From CAVUCH01 sp963763095 (GTDB lineage: Bacteria > Acidobacteriota > Vicinamibacteria > Vicinamibacterales > JAENWD01): DNA of 64,000 bases. Of the stretch, positions 1-10,400 are shown one piece after another (positions within the stretch are counted from its first letter, which is position 1; each line of letters starts with the position of its first letter). Under the pieces are notes generated by a model. That model worked only from the letters and a program-made list of their open reading frames with translations, did no database searches and had not been told where the DNA came from. The translations under genes were made by a program, and so were the position numbers. Location: positions 280,142 through 344,141 of the forward strand of contig CAVXNR010000015.1 in assembly GCA_963763095.1 (NCBI GenBank), read 5' to 3'.

Positions 1-2088
1 GGCCAGCGTCGCGGCAATGCGCATGACCTGCTCCTGGTAGGCGATGACGCCATACGTGTCCGCCAGGATCGGCTCGAGCTGCGGCAGTTCGTACTTGATT
101 TCCTTCGCGCCCTGCTTCCGCGCGATGTAGTCGTCGACCATCCCGCTCCGCAGCGGGCCGGGGCGATACAACGCGTTCATCGCAATCAGGTCGTCGAGCC
201 GCTGCGGCTTGGCGCGGCGGAGGATGTCCCGCATCCCCGAGCTCTCGAACTGGAAGATGCCGTACGTCTGACCATCCGCGAACAGCTGGTATGTCTTCGC
301 ATCGTCCAGCGGAATGGCGTCGATGTCGAGCGCTGTGCCCGTCGTGCGTTCGATCTCCTGCAGGGCATCGTGGATCAGGGTGAGGGTGCTGAGCCCCAGG
401 AAGTCCATCTTCAGGAGGCCCATCCGCTCGACTTCCTTCATCGCCCACTGCGTCACGATTTCGTCGCGGCCACCCTTGTAGAGCGGCGCAAACTCCGTGA
501 TGGGCCGGGGGGCGATGACGACGCCCGCCGCGTGGGTCGAAGCGTGGCGCGTCATCCCTTCCAGCCGGCGGGCGACGGTGAGCAGCTCCTTGATCCGGGT
601 ATCGTTCTGCTCCAGATCCTTGAGGGTCGGGTTCTCCTCGACCGCCTTGGCCAGGCTCATGTCGAGCGCCGCGGGGATCAACTTGGCGACCTTGTTCGCT
701 TCGGCGAGTGGAATGTCGAGCGCGCGCGCGACATCGCGCACGGCGGCTTTCGCCTTCATCGTTCCGAACGTGATGATCTGCGCCACGTTCTCGCGGCCGT
801 ACTTGCGGGTGACGTACTCGATGACCTCGCCCCGCCGCCGCTCGCAGAAGTCGATGTCGATGTCAGGGAGCGACACGCGCTCGGGATTCAGGAAACGCTC
901 GAAGATGAGGTCGTACTCGAGCGGGTCGACGTCGGTGATTCGCAGGCAGTACGCCACCAGGCTGCCCGCCGCCGAGCCGCGCCCAGGGCCGACGGGGATG
1001 TCGTGCTCGCGCGCGTACCGGATGAAGTCCCAGACGATCAGGAAGTACCCGGCGTAGTTCATCCGCTTGATCATCGCGATCTCGTACGCGAGACGCGGCT
1101 CGTACTCCTCGATCGGGTGCCGCAGCGACCCCGCCGCCTGCAGCGTCCGGAGACGTGACAGGCGTTCGGCAAAGCCGTCGCGCACCGTCTGCTCGAAGTA
1201 CTCGTCGAGCGTCGAGCCCGCGGGGACGTCGAAGTCCGGCAGGTGGTTCACGGTGGGCCCGAGGTCGACGTCGCAGCGTTCGGCCACGAGCAGCGTGTTG
1301 CTCAGGGCTTCCGGGAAATCGCCGAAGACGCCCGCCATCTCCTCGGCGGTCTTCAGGAAGAACTGCTCGCCGTGATACCGGAGGCGTTGGGTATCGTTGA
1401 CCGTCTTTCCCGTGCCGATGCACAGCAGGACATCGTGCGGCACGTGATCGCCGTGATTCAGGTAGTGAACGTCGTTCGTGCAGATGAGCGGCAGCCCGAG
1501 ATCCTTCGCGATCGGCACGAGCCCGCGGTTCACGACCTTCTGGTCCTCGATGCCGTGCCACTGCATCTCGAGAAAGAAATTGTCGGGACCGAGAATGTCG
1601 CGGAAGGTCGCCGCCGACGCACGCGCGCCGGCAGCCTGCGACCCGCACAGCTGTGATGGGACCTCTCCCTTGAGGCAGCTGCTCAGGCCAATCAGGCCCT
1701 CCGCATGCCGTGCGAGCAGGTCCTTGTCGATGCGCGGCTTGCGGTAGAAGCCCTCGGTGTAGCCGGCCGAGACCAGCTTGATGAGATTGTGCCAGCCCTG
1801 ACGTGTCTCCGCCAGCAGCACCAGGTGGTTGTAATTCTCGGCTGGTGGCCCACCCTTCTGATGGCGGCTGCCGGGCGCGACGTACACCTCGCACCCGAGG
1901 ATCGGCTTCACGCCGCGCGCTCGCGCGTGGTCGTGGAACACTACCGCGGAGAACAGGTTGCCGTGCTCGGTCACCGCAACCGCAGGCATGTTCAGCTTCT
2001 GCACCTGATCGAGCAGTTCGTCGATCCGGCACGCGCCGTCGAGCAGTGAGAATTCAGTGTGGAGGTGGAGGTGGACGAACTCGGACAT
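1..2088 (-). CDS. dnaE: DNA polymerase III subunit alpha, N-terminal 696 codons (cut by window edge)
   Basis: Catalytic subunit of the replicative polymerase. The protein opens MSEFVHLHLHTEFSLLDGA, the PHP domain that begins every bacterial DnaE, with HLHTEFS as the metal-binding start. The palm active site PDIDIDF is complete, with acidic residues D409, D411 and D413. GPGRGSAAGSLVAYCL precedes it and ALYRPGPL follows near the cut. The start ATG is at 2088. The C-terminal part (finger, HhH, OB and beta-clamp-binding regions) lies beyond position 1. guaA ends 14 bp upstream on the same strand, so the two may be co-transcribed. Reading is uninterrupted and identification is certain. Confidence 0.97.
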   Translation of the reverse strand, partial: MSEFVHLHLHTEFSLLDGACRIDELLDQVQKLNMPAVAVTEHGNLFSAVVFHDHARARGVKPILGCEVYVAPGSRHQKGGPPAENYNHLVLLAETRQGWHNLIKLVSAGYTEGFYRKPRIDKDLLARHAEGLIGLSSCLKGEVPSQLCGSQAAGARASAATFRDILGPDNFFLEMQWHGIEDQKVVNRGLVPIAKDLGLPLICTNDVHYLNHGDHVPHDVLLCIGTGKTVNDTQRLRYHGEQFFLKTAEEMAGVFGDFPEALSNTLLVAERCDVDLGPTVNHLPDFDVPAGSTLDEYFEQTVRDGFAERLSRLRTLQAAGSLRHPIEEYEPRLAYEIAMIKRMNYAGYFLIVWDFIRYAREHDIPVGPGRGSAAGSLVAYCLRITDVDPLEYDLIFERFLNPERVSLPDIDIDFCERRRGEVIEYVTRKYGRENVAQIITFGTMKAKAAVRDVARALDIPLAEANKVAKLIPAALDMSLAKAVEENPTLKDLEQNDTRIKELLTVARRLEGMTRHASTHAAGVVIAPRPITEFAPLYKGGRDEIVTQWAMKEVERMGLLKMDFLGLSTLTLIHDALQEIERTTGTALDIDAIPLDDAKTYQLFADGQTYGIFQFESSGMRDILRRAKPQRLDDLIAMNALYRPGPLRSGMVDDYIARKQGAKEIKYELPQLEPILADTYGVIAYQEQVMRIAATLA

Positions 2089-2102
2089 GGGCACTGCGGA
2101 CT

Positions 2103-3647
2103 TCACTCCCACTCAATCGTCGAGGGCGGCTTCGAGCTGATGTCGTAGACGACGCGATTGATGCCTTTCACCTCGTTGACGATGCGCGAGGAGATACGGC
2201 CGAGGACCTCGTGCGGAAGGCGGGCCCAGTCGGCGGTCATGCCGTCGCGGCTGTCAACGGCGCGAACCGCGATCGTATGTTCGTACGTCCGCTCGTCGCC
2301 CATGACGCCGACGCTCTGCACGGGCAGCAGCACCGCGAAACTCTGCCAGACCGACGCGTAAAGTCCGGCGCGCCTGACCTCATCGACGACGATGGCGTCG
2401 GCCAGCCGCAGCAGCGCCAGCCGCTCGCGTGTGATCGCACCAACGATCCGCACCGCGAGACCGGGCCCTGGAAACGGCTGTCGGACAACGAACTCCTCCT
2501 CGAGCCCCAGGTCGCGTCCGAGCACGCGTACTTCGTCCTTGAAAAGCTCGCGAAGGGGCTCGACCAGCGCGAATCGCATGTGCTCCGGGAGGCCGCCCAC
2601 GTTGTGATGGCTCTTGATGGCGGCCGACGGACCGACAATCGAGACCGACTCGATCACGTCGGGGTACAGCGTGCCCTGCGCCAGGAAGTCGAAGCCCCCG
2701 AGCTCGCGAGCGCGCGTTTCGAACACCTCGATGAACGTCTGCCCGATGATCTTCCGCTTGCGCTCCGGGTCGATCACACCGGTCAGGCGATCGACGAACA
2801 GATCGGCCGCGTCGACACAGTCGAGCGGCAGCCGCATCTTCGTGGTGAACCGCTCGCGCACCTGTGCGGCCTCGTTGAGCCGCAACAGGCCGTTATCGAC
2901 GAAGATGCAGGTGAGCCGGTCGCCTATCGCGCGGTGCGCCAGCAGCGCCGCGACAGTCGAATCGACGCCTCCGCTCAGCCCGCACACGACGCGGCCGCTG
3001 CCGACAGTGGCGCGTATGCGCGCGGTCGCCTCTTCGATGAACGACTCCATCGTCCAGTCGCCGGTGCACCCGCACACCTCGTACGCGAAGTTGCGCAGGA
3101 TGGCAAGGCCGTGCTCGGTGTGCGCCACCTCGGGGTGGAACAGCAGCGCGCTGAGACTCCGCGACCGGTCCTCCATCGCTGCCACCGGCGCGTTGGCGCT
3201 GGTGGCGATGACGGAGAAGCCGGGCGGCACGGCCGCGACCAGGTCGCCGTGGCTCGCCCACACGCGCAGCTCCCCGGGCAGCGCCCTGAACAGGGGGGGC
3301 GCCATGATGTCGGTCACCTGGACGAGCGCGTGGCCGTACTCGCGCTGAGGCGCAGGGGCCACCTGCCCCCCGAGCGCAGCGGTCATCAGCTGCATGCCGT
3401 AGCAGATGCCAAGCACCGGCACGCCCACCTCGAACAGCGCCGGATCGCAGAACGGCGCACCGGATTCCGACACGCTCTTCGGGCCGCCGGAGAGGATCAC
3501 GCCGACAGGGCGACGCGCGGCAATCGCGGCGGCGGGCGTATTGAACGGCAGAATCTCGCAGTACACCGACAGTTCGCGCAGCCGCCTGGCGATGAGCTGC
3601 GTGTACTGCGACCCGAAATCGAGAACGATGATGGTCTGGTGAGACAC
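2103..3647 (-). CDS. guaA: GMP synthase (glutamine-hydrolysing)
   Basis: Converts XMP to GMP with glutamine and ATP, the last step of guanine nucleotide synthesis. The class I glutamine amidotransferase domain has its triad at C82 (GICYG), H171 and E173 (FHPEVAHTE). The ATP-pyrophosphatase domain has the P-loop SGGVDST at about 225-231, and the dimerisation domain ends KPPSTIEWE, the family's usual C-terminus. I chose GTG at 3647 because VSHQTIIVLDFGSQYTQ matches the normal N-terminus and gives 514 aa; the frame opens upstream to 3731, but those residues are not family-like and would overlap the promoter. No guaB is nearby. Confidence 0.96.
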   Translation of the reverse strand: MSHQTIIVLDFGSQYTQLIARRLRELSVYCEILPFNTPAAAIAARRPVGVILSGGPKSVSESGAPFCDPALFEVGVPVLGICYGMQLMTAALGGQVAPAPQREYGHALVQVTDIMAPPLFRALPGELRVWASHGDLVAAVPPGFSVIATSANAPVAAMEDRSRSLSALLFHPEVAHTEHGLAILRNFAYEVCGCTGDWTMESFIEEATARIRATVGSGRVVCGLSGGVDSTVAALLAHRAIGDRLTCIFVDNGLLRLNEAAQVRERFTTKMRLPLDCVDAADLFVDRLTGVIDPERKRKIIGQTFIEVFETRARELGGFDFLAQGTLYPDVIESVSIVGPSAAIKSHHNVGGLPEHMRFALVEPLRELFKDEVRVLGRDLGLEEEFVVRQPFPGPGLAVRIVGAITRERLALLRLADAIVVDEVRRAGLYASVWQSFAVLLPVQSVGVMGDERTYEHTIAVRAVDSRDGMTADWARLPHEVLGRISSRIVNEVKGINRVVYDISSKPPSTIEWE

Positions 3648-3674
3648 AGAACTGTGGGGTCCGGAGTTCACGGT

Positions 3675-3702
3675 ATTATACCGGTGCCGCTCGCTGAGTC
3701 CA
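3675..3702 (-). promoter_or_regulatory. Sigma70-type promoter of guaA
   Basis: On the minus strand TGGACT (3702-3697) is followed after 16 bp by a perfect TATAAT (3680-3675). Transcription would begin near 3668, about 20 nt before the GTG chosen for guaA. This supports that start, because the upstream in-frame codons would not be transcribed. Confidence 0.55.
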
Positions 3703-3741
3703 TGCACTGCGAGCGGCTGACCGGCGCGCACGTATCACCGA

Positions 3742-4995
3742 GTGATGCTGTTCCTCCCGTTGCGGCTCCCCTTCGCACGCACCTGCCTCTTCGCCTTGCT
3801 GTTTGCGGCGTGCGCTGACGCACCCGCAGCGGCTCAACGTCCGTCGTCTACGCGCCCGCAGGGCCGGCCCGGACCTCGGGCCTCTGGGCCAGCACCCCGT
3901 GCCGCCGCGCGTGCGCCGGAGAGCGCGGGTCTGGACGTTGAACACCGGCTCTCGCTTGGCGCGCCGCCCGCGGCGCCGGCGGCCCTCGATGGCGAGACCG
4001 CATACGTGCCGCTGCGCACGGGAAAATTGGTGGCCGTGGACCTCGCGACGGCACGTGTACGGTGGAGCGCCGAGATCGCCGTGACCGCCGCTCCCGCCGC
4101 CGGTGATGGTCTCGTCTTCGTTCCACAGGCCGACGGCCTCGCCGCCCTGGCAGCGGACGGCTCAAGACGCTGGCAGCTGCCGGTCGCGGGCGGATTCTCG
4201 GCGCCCCTGTTGTGGAAGGCTGGATGGCTGATCGCGGCCGCGAACAATGGCGACGTGCTCTGCCTGCGTGCGAGCGATGGCCACATCGTGTGGACCGCGC
4301 GCGTGACCTCGCCCGTGCACGGTCGCCCGGCCCTCACCGCTGATCGTGTGTATGTGTCGCTCGAGGACGGACGCGTCGTCTCACACGATCTCGCCACCGG
4401 TGCCGTGATCTGGGAACAGACGCTCGGAGGCACGCCCGGACCCGTCCTTGCGCTCGACGACCGCATCTTCGTGGGATCGGCCGACAAGTTCTTCTATTGT
4501 CTGGACGCCAACGAGGGTAAGCGGAAGTGGCGCTGGCGGATGGGGGCCGGCATCATCGGCGAGCCGGTGCTCGACCACCAGCACGTGTACTTCGTCGCGC
4601 TCGACAACGTGCTCCGGGCGCTTCACCGGTGGAACGGATCCCAACGGTGGAAGCAGGGAGTGCCGGTGCGGCCGTCCGGCGCGCCCCTGCTGGCGGGATC
4701 CATCCTGTACGTCGCCGGTGTCGCCGCGGAACTGCACGCGTATCGTGCCGACACGGGCGCGCCGGCAGGCAGATTCGCAGCGCCGGCGGAGCTCGGATCG
4801 CCGCCGCAACTCGTCGGTGCGGAGATGGATCTGCTGAGCGCCATCGTGCTGTTGACCCGCGCGGGCGACCTGCAGGTGCTCCGCCGCCGGATCGAACCGG
4901 CCATCGTCCCGCTCGACTACCCGATCGGTGTAACGGTGCCGCTGGAGGCACCGCCGGTGCCCACGGCGTTAGTGCCCGCGGAGCCGACCCCCTGA
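3742..4995 (+). CDS. Secreted PQQ-type beta-propeller protein
   Basis: A 417-aa exported protein with a hydrophobic leader (FARTCLFALLFAACADAP; the C may be a weak lipobox) and a Pro/Arg-rich linker to about residue 60. At least seven PQQ-like blades follow, each ending in the usual DG/TGxxxW pattern, for example LVAVDLATARVRWSAEI, GDVLCLRASDGHIVWTARV, GRVVSHDLATGAVIWEQ and YCLDANEGKRKWRWRM. No dehydrogenase active-site motif is visible, so it looks like a BamB-like scaffold rather than a quinoprotein enzyme. GTG 3742 and ATG 3745 are both possible starts. It is divergent from guaA, and its last 79 bp overlap the convergent aminotransferase gene. Confidence 0.75.
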   Translation: MMLFLPLRLPFARTCLFALLFAACADAPAAAQRPSSTRPQGRPGPRASGPAPRAAARAPESAGLDVEHRLSLGAPPAAPAALDGETAYVPLRTGKLVAVDLATARVRWSAEIAVTAAPAAGDGLVFVPQADGLAALAADGSRRWQLPVAGGFSAPLLWKAGWLIAAANNGDVLCLRASDGHIVWTARVTSPVHGRPALTADRVYVSLEDGRVVSHDLATGAVIWEQTLGGTPGPVLALDDRIFVGSADKFFYCLDANEGKRKWRWRMGAGIIGEPVLDHQHVYFVALDNVLRALHRWNGSQRWKQGVPVRPSGAPLLAGSILYVAGVAAELHAYRADTGAPAGRFAAPAELGSPPQLVGAEMDLLSAIVLLTRAGDLQVLRRRIEPAIVPLDYPIGVTVPLEAPPVPTALVPAEPTP

Positions 4996-6218
4996 TGAAG
5001 AGTTTCGAGCTCTTCGTGCAGCGCGGCCGAGAGCCTCCGCACACCCTCTTCGATTCGCTCGGGGCTCGGAGCAGAGAACGCCAGCCGCAGCGTGTTGCGG
5101 CCGGAGCCGTCCACGAAGAACGCGCTGCCCATCACGAACAGGACGCCGTGCCGCATCGCGCGAGAGAGGAGCGCCTCGCTGTCGATGGCCGCCGGCGCAG
5201 TGACCCAGACGAAGAAGCCTCCACGAGGCTTCGGCCAGGTCAGGAGACCACCGGCGTGCTGCCGAAGCGCCCGCTCCATGACGGTGCGCTTGTGCTGGTA
5301 CACGGTCCGTAATCGGGGTCCCTGCGCCGCGAGCACGCCGCGCTCGATCGCCTGCCACACCACCCGCTGGTCGAGCGCGCCAGTGCAGATGTCGGTCGCC
5401 TGCTTCGCAATCTCGAACTTCGCCGTCAGCGCCGGCGGGGCTGCGATCCAGGCGACGCGATAGCCGGGCGCAAGCGTCTTCGAAAAACTGCTCAAGTACA
5501 CGACGCGACCCTTCAGGTCGTCGGCTTTGATCGGGCGAGTGTCCGACTCCTCCGCCACGTCGCTGAAATACAGCTCGCCATACGGGTCGTCTTCCACCAG
5601 CAGGATGTCGTGCCGGTGCGCGGCGTCGAGCAGTTGGCGCCGCTTCTCACGCGCGAGCAGCAACCCGGTCGGGTTCTGGAAGTTCGGCACTACATAGAGG
5701 AAGCGGACCCGCTTGCCTTCGGCGCGCAAGCTCGCCATCACGCGGTCGAGATCGTCCAGATCGATGCCGTCAGCATCCTGGCGCACGCCCGCCAGCTCCG
5801 CCTGCACGTTGCGGAACGCGGCCATGGCTCCGGTATAGGCTGGCAACTCCACCAGCGCGACGTCGCCCGGGTCGAGCAGCACGCGGGCCACGAGGTCGAG
5901 ACCTTGCTGCGACCCGGTCGTCACGAGGAGCTCCTCGAGTGAAGCCTCGATGCCGCGGCCCCTCAGCACGCCCCGAATGGCATCGAGCAGCGGCCGGAAC
6001 CCGCGAGTGGGGCCGTACTGCAGCGTGCTCGCATCACGCTCCTCTAACAGCTTATCGGTGATGTGGCGGAAGTCCTGCCACGGAAACGTATCGGGTGACG
6101 GATAGCCCGGCGCGAGCGAGATCACGTCCGGGACGCGGGCGCTCACGGCGCCCATTTTCCGGATCGCCGATTCCCGCATCATCACCGCGGCGCGTGACAA
6201 GTAGCCGTCGTAGTTCAT
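4917..6218 (-). CDS. PLP-dependent aminotransferase, LysN/2-aminoadipate type
   Basis: A fold-type I aminotransferase of 433 aa. Visible marks are the substrate loop LAPGYPSPDTFPW, the PLP-contacting FQNPTG (about 180-185), D210 in LLVEDDPYGELY, the Schiff-base lysine K247 in SSFSKTLAPGYR, and a C-terminal arginine in RNTLRLAFSAP. The set resembles the LysN/aromatic aminotransferase group; substrate cannot be told. The ATG at 6218 has GGGAG seven bases upstream and overlaps the stop of the preceding membrane-protein gene by 4 nt (ATGA), so translation is coupled. Open frame continues upstream to 7169 but is the shadow of that gene. The last about 30 residues are Gly/Thr-rich and lie antisense to the end of the propeller gene. 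Confidence 0.85.
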   Translation of the reverse strand: MNYDGYLSRAAVMMRESAIRKMGAVSARVPDVISLAPGYPSPDTFPWQDFRHITDKLLEERDASTLQYGPTRGFRPLLDAIRGVLRGRGIEASLEELLVTTGSQQGLDLVARVLLDPGDVALVELPAYTGAMAAFRNVQAELAGVRQDADGIDLDDLDRVMASLRAEGKRVRFLYVVPNFQNPTGLLLAREKRRQLLDAAHRHDILLVEDDPYGELYFSDVAEESDTRPIKADDLKGRVVYLSSFSKTLAPGYRVAWIAAPPALTAKFEIAKQATDICTGALDQRVVWQAIERGVLAAQGPRLRTVYQHKRTVMERALRQHAGGLLTWPKPRGGFFVWVTAPAAIDSEALLSRAMRHGVLFVMGSAFFVDGSGRNTLRLAFSAPSPERIEEGVRRLSAALHEELETLHQGVGSAGTNAVGTGGASSGTVTPIG

Positions 6219-7231
6219 CGAGAGCTCCCGGGCCCCAAGGGACAAACCGGCGCGCCGGCCGAACCGCTGGTGTGCTGCGTGGCGTGATACAGCCGTGCGT
6301 ACGCGCTGAGCGCGGTCAGGCCGAGGTATTGGAAGATGAGACCGCGAGTCAGCCACGCCGCCAGCTGCAATGGGAGGACCGTGAGGCCGACGATCGGGAT
6401 GAACCCGATGAATCCCAGCCCCGCGGTCGCCAGAATGGAGGCCATTGTCGCCAGGCCGACGACCACCAGCATGACCGCGAACACCATCGCGATCCGGCGG
6501 TGTTCCAGGGACAGAAAACGGCCGACCCGTGCGGCGGCGACACGCACGCTGCAGTTCTCGCTCGCCACGACGAGCTGCGTCAGCAGGTACAAGAGGTTGA
6601 TGACCGTGATCCCAAGCACGAGAGCGATGGAGATCGTGGAGGCGACGACCGTCCAACCGACGAACGGGCCCCGTTCCGTCACCACGTAGTAACTGGTGAG
6701 CACCGCGAAGATGTACACCACCGCGACGATCGCGTACACCGCGACGAGCACGAGCCCGAGCACCAGATACCGGCCGAAGAAACGGCGGCAACCCGCGCCG
6801 AAGTGATCCAGATCGAACCGCGCCGCACGTCGCACGACCGCCATCCGGAGCGGTGGTGACTCCACCTCGGGCGCACTCACATCCGCATGCACGAGCACGG
6901 CGACCGCGCCGCCCTTCACGAGTACAGTGAACATCATGCCGCCGAGGACGATCACGAGCACGCCCAGCACGTAGGCCGCCAGCGCGAGCGGTCGTTCGCT
7001 CAGCCCGGCGAGCATGAGCGCGATGATCTGGCCGATATCGCCGGTGGCCACGTCGAGCGCACTGCCACCCGCCAGCAGGGCCACGAGGAACGCAGCGGCC
7101 ACGAGCGGCACGACCAGCAGCAGCTTGAAGGCGGATTCGGCGATGAACTGCAGAACGACGGCTTCCCAATTGGCGGCGGCCACGAGGGCGCCACGCTTGA
7201 GGAGCGGCTTGACGTACAGGGCGGCAGTCAT
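6215..7231 (-). CDS. Polytopic membrane protein of unknown function
   Basis: A 338-aa protein with about six hydrophobic segments, for example AFKLLLVVPLVAAAFLVALL, AYVLGVLVIVLGGMMFTVLV, YLVLGLVLVAVYAIVAVVYI and MVFAVMLVVVGLATMASILA. I see no catalytic motif and assign no function; the layout recalls the 'membrane domain of glycerophosphoryl diester phosphodiesterase' type of family, without a clear match. ATG 7231 is preferred to an upstream start at 7363 because the extra 44 residues are basic, low-complexity and overlap a likely promoter. It is first in an operon with the aminotransferase. Confidence 0.6.
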   Translation of the reverse strand: MTAALYVKPLLKRGALVAAANWEAVVLQFIAESAFKLLLVVPLVAAAFLVALLAGGSALDVATGDIGQIIALMLAGLSERPLALAAYVLGVLVIVLGGMMFTVLVKGGAVAVLVHADVSAPEVESPPLRMAVVRRAARFDLDHFGAGCRRFFGRYLVLGLVLVAVYAIVAVVYIFAVLTSYYVVTERGPFVGWTVVASTISIALVLGITVINLLYLLTQLVVASENCSVRVAAARVGRFLSLEHRRIAMVFAVMLVVVGLATMASILATAGLGFIGFIPIVGLTVLPLQLAAWLTRGLIFQYLGLTALSAYARLYHATQHTSGSAGAPVCPLGPGSSR

Positions 7232-7327
7232 CTCGGGCGCGAGCCCGACTCTGCCGGGCGTCGCGTTCCGCGGGTATGCGGGGTGCGCGTGCAGGCGCCC
7301 GCGTGCATCATCAGCAGCGCTTCTGCG

Positions 7328-7355
7328 ACTATAACCGCTTTTGACCCCTTGGTAA
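7328..7355 (-). promoter_or_regulatory. Probable promoter of the membrane protein-aminotransferase operon
   Basis: Minus strand: TTACCA (7355-7350), 16 bp, TATAGT (7333-7328). This gives a leader of about 90 nt to the ATG at 7231. The -10 box matches five of six consensus bases and the -35 four of six. Confidence 0.4.
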
Positions 7356-7415
7356 GGAAACACCTCCCGATCTCATTCTCACGATCTTGAGAACTCTGGG
7401 CCGCGCCGGAACCAC

Positions 7416-10400
7416 TTGGCGTGCTTGCCGGGCGCCCGGCCCGCCTGTATGCTCCGATCAAGAGTGGCGCACGAGGGACAACGGCCGCGGGCTGATACAC
7501 CGGCGACTGCGGCCGGCGGCAGGCCGCGCCGTCCCGCGGAGGCAACGGCAGCCGCTGCCGTGCGGCGCATGCTCGTGCGAGCGGTCGCCGGGTTTGTGGC
7601 GGCCGCTCTCACTCTCCTTGCCGGACGCGCGGTCGAGTTCGCCCGCCTGGGTCGCTCGGACCGGGATGCGATGGCGCGCATTGCATCCGAAGTGCGCGGC
7701 GGGATCGACAGGATCGCGGCCGAGCTCCGCGCTACCGTCCACCTCGCCGCCGTGCGGCCGGCATTGCTCGCGAACGCCCAGTCGTCACCCGAGTCCACAC
7801 GCACGCTGTTCGATATCGCGCGGAGCGCGCTCGGGACGGCCCCGGTCGGCAGGTCCGCGGTCACAATCTACGGGTCGTCCGGCACACCCCTCGCGTGGAG
7901 CGGCCGGCCATCCGACGTTCCCGCCGAGCGCATGCGTGGTTCTCCGGCGCTTTTCATGGCGCCAGGTCCAATCGGTCCACGCCTGATTTATGCCGAGCCT
8001 CTGCTGAACGACGCGACCTCTCCGGCTCGTATCGGCAGCATCGCCGTCGAGCGCGTCCTTGGCGTGGCCGAAGGTGGCAGCACCGCCGCCGCGGGCGCGA
8101 TCACGCTGCCCACCAGCTTCGTTCCGGTGACGCTGCGTGGGCGCTACGAGGGCGCCGGGGAGTCGCCGCAGCTCTATCGGTTTCTCGTCCCCGACCCGGA
8201 TGGGCGCGCTCTGCTCGACGCGCAAGTCGACCCTGCGGCGCTTGCCGCACTGCGGGCGCGGTACCGCCGCACCGCCGTCGCGTTCGCCCTCGTGGTGCTC
8301 GCTTGCGCGATGCTCGTCGTCGCCGTGCCGGTCGAGGAATGGCGCCGCGCGCGGGTAACGTGGAGCGAGCTGGCCATAGCCTCCAGCGTGCTCCTGGCGC
8401 TGCTGATCACCGCGCGCGCACTGATCAGCGCGGCGGTGCCGGAAGGCTGGCGGTGGCCGGATGCGGGCCACGGGCCAGCGATCCTCCCTCTGCTTTTTCG
8501 ATCACCAGTGGACGTGTTTGCGACGGGATGCCTGCTGCTGGCGATGGTTGCACTCGCGGCCGATCTGCTCGAACGTCGTCGCCTGCGCGCGCGACACCGG
8601 CCTGCGCCGGCCGCCACGCCGGGCGTCGTGCTCGCCTTCGGCGGCACCCACTTCGCCGCTGGCGTCGTTGTCGCGGGCATTCTGGTCGCGCACCATCGGT
8701 TGCTCGAGCGCCTGGTGACGCACGGCCCGCTCAGCCCGGTGCAGTTCTCGCTGCATCCGTTCGAGCCGCAACGGCTGGCCTTCGTGCTCGGTGTGTTTGC
8801 GATTCACGCCGCGACGCTGTGGGGCGCGACCGTCACTCTGCGCGCCGCGGCCCTGACGTGGCGTATGTCTCGCCGCGCGTGGGCCGCACGGCTTGGCGCT
8901 GCCGCGCTCTGGTTGCTGCCCGTGAGTGTCGCGTCGCTTCTGTGGCCGCCCGGGCAGGCGCTCGTCGGCCACACGCCACTGCTGGCTGCCGGAATCGTCG
9001 CGGTGATCGCGACGGCCCTGGTGCGATGGGTGGCGCCGCGGTATCGCCACGGCTCGCAGGTCTTCCGGCTGCTCACGTCATTCCTGGCATTGGTCGTGCC
9101 CTCCCTGGTCTTCTACCCGACGCTGGTGGCTTTGAGCCACCGCGCGACCGAGCGCGTCATCAGCGACACGCTCGGGCCGCAGGCCCTTGCGCACCGCGAG
9201 CAGCTGCAGATCCAGCTCCGTGCCTCGCTCGACCAGATCGATCGGCTGCCGCGGCTGGCGGAGCTGGTGGCGGCACAGGTGCGGGTGCAGGGTGAGCCGC
9301 CCGCGACCGACGCGGCGTTCAGCGTCTGGAGTCAGACGGACCTCGCCCGGCTCCGGCTCACATCCTCTGTGGAGTTGTACGCCGCCGACGGCACCCTGGT
9401 GAGCCGGTTTGCGCTGAACCTGCCGGCGGAATCGGCAGCCACGGAGCAGTGGATTGAATCCGGGTGCGACTGGGACCGCTTCGGAGAGCCGTTTGCCGGC
9501 AGCGAGGATCGTGTGCTGCTGCATGCCGGCCGCGGCTTGTGCGGTCAAGACGAGCCAGCGGCCGTGGCGCGGCCACAGGGCGCCATCGTCGTGCACGTCA
9601 TGCTCGACTACGCCACGCTCCCCTTCCTCGCGTCGTCGAGCATCTATGGCGATCTCCTGCAGCCGGGGGGCGAAGTCCGCCGTGACGCGCACGGCAGCAG
9701 CGTCGAGTTTGCGATGTACGGGTGGGGCCGGACGCCCGTATTCCCCACCGAGGGTTCCGCGTGGCCGATCAGCAGCGACCTGCTGTCATCGATTTACCGC
9801 GCGGGCTACAAGCCCGTGTGGCAGGTCGTCTACCGCGGCGACCGCGCCTACCGCGTGATGTTCCTGAACGACCGGGCCGGCATCTACGCTCTGGGCTACC
9901 CGGTGCCACGCCTGGTCGATCACCTGGTGGCGCTCGCCGAGATCGTGACCCTGGCGGGTGTCGCCTACGTCATCCTGCTGCTCGTGTCAGGCACCCTGGT
10001 CGCACTCGGGGGGTACCGTGCCTTGACCGCACGTGGCCTGCTTCGCGAGATCCGGGGGAGTTTCTACCGCAAGCTGTTTCTCGCGTTCGTCGCGGCCGCC
10101 GTCGTCCCGGTGCTGGCCCTTGCGGTGCTGACGCGCGCGTACGTTGCCAGCGAACTGCGCGACGGGATCGAGACGCAGGCGGGCCGCACGGCCTCGGTCG
10201 CCAAGCGGGTGGTCGAGAGCGTCATCTCCGAGCAGCGGCGCGACAGCGGCGGCGCCCCCGTGTTCAGCGACGAGGTGATGGTGGGGGTCAGCCGGGTGAT
10301 CAACGAGGACGTGAACGTCTTCATCGGCTCACGCCTCGTCGCCACGAGCCAACGGGACCTGTTCGCATCGCGACGCCTGCCCGTTCGTACACCCTCGGAG

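Noticed and set aside
1803..3818. 671-codon open frame on the plus strand
   Set aside because: It is the antisense shadow of dnaE and guaA, both firmly identified, and has no recognisable domain or ribosome site. Long shadow frames are expected at this GC content.
6219..7169. N-terminal extension of the aminotransferase frame
   Set aside because: Arg/Gly/Ala-rich translation antisense to no domain and lying in the overlapping membrane-protein gene. ATGA coupling and the ribosome site fix the start at 6218.
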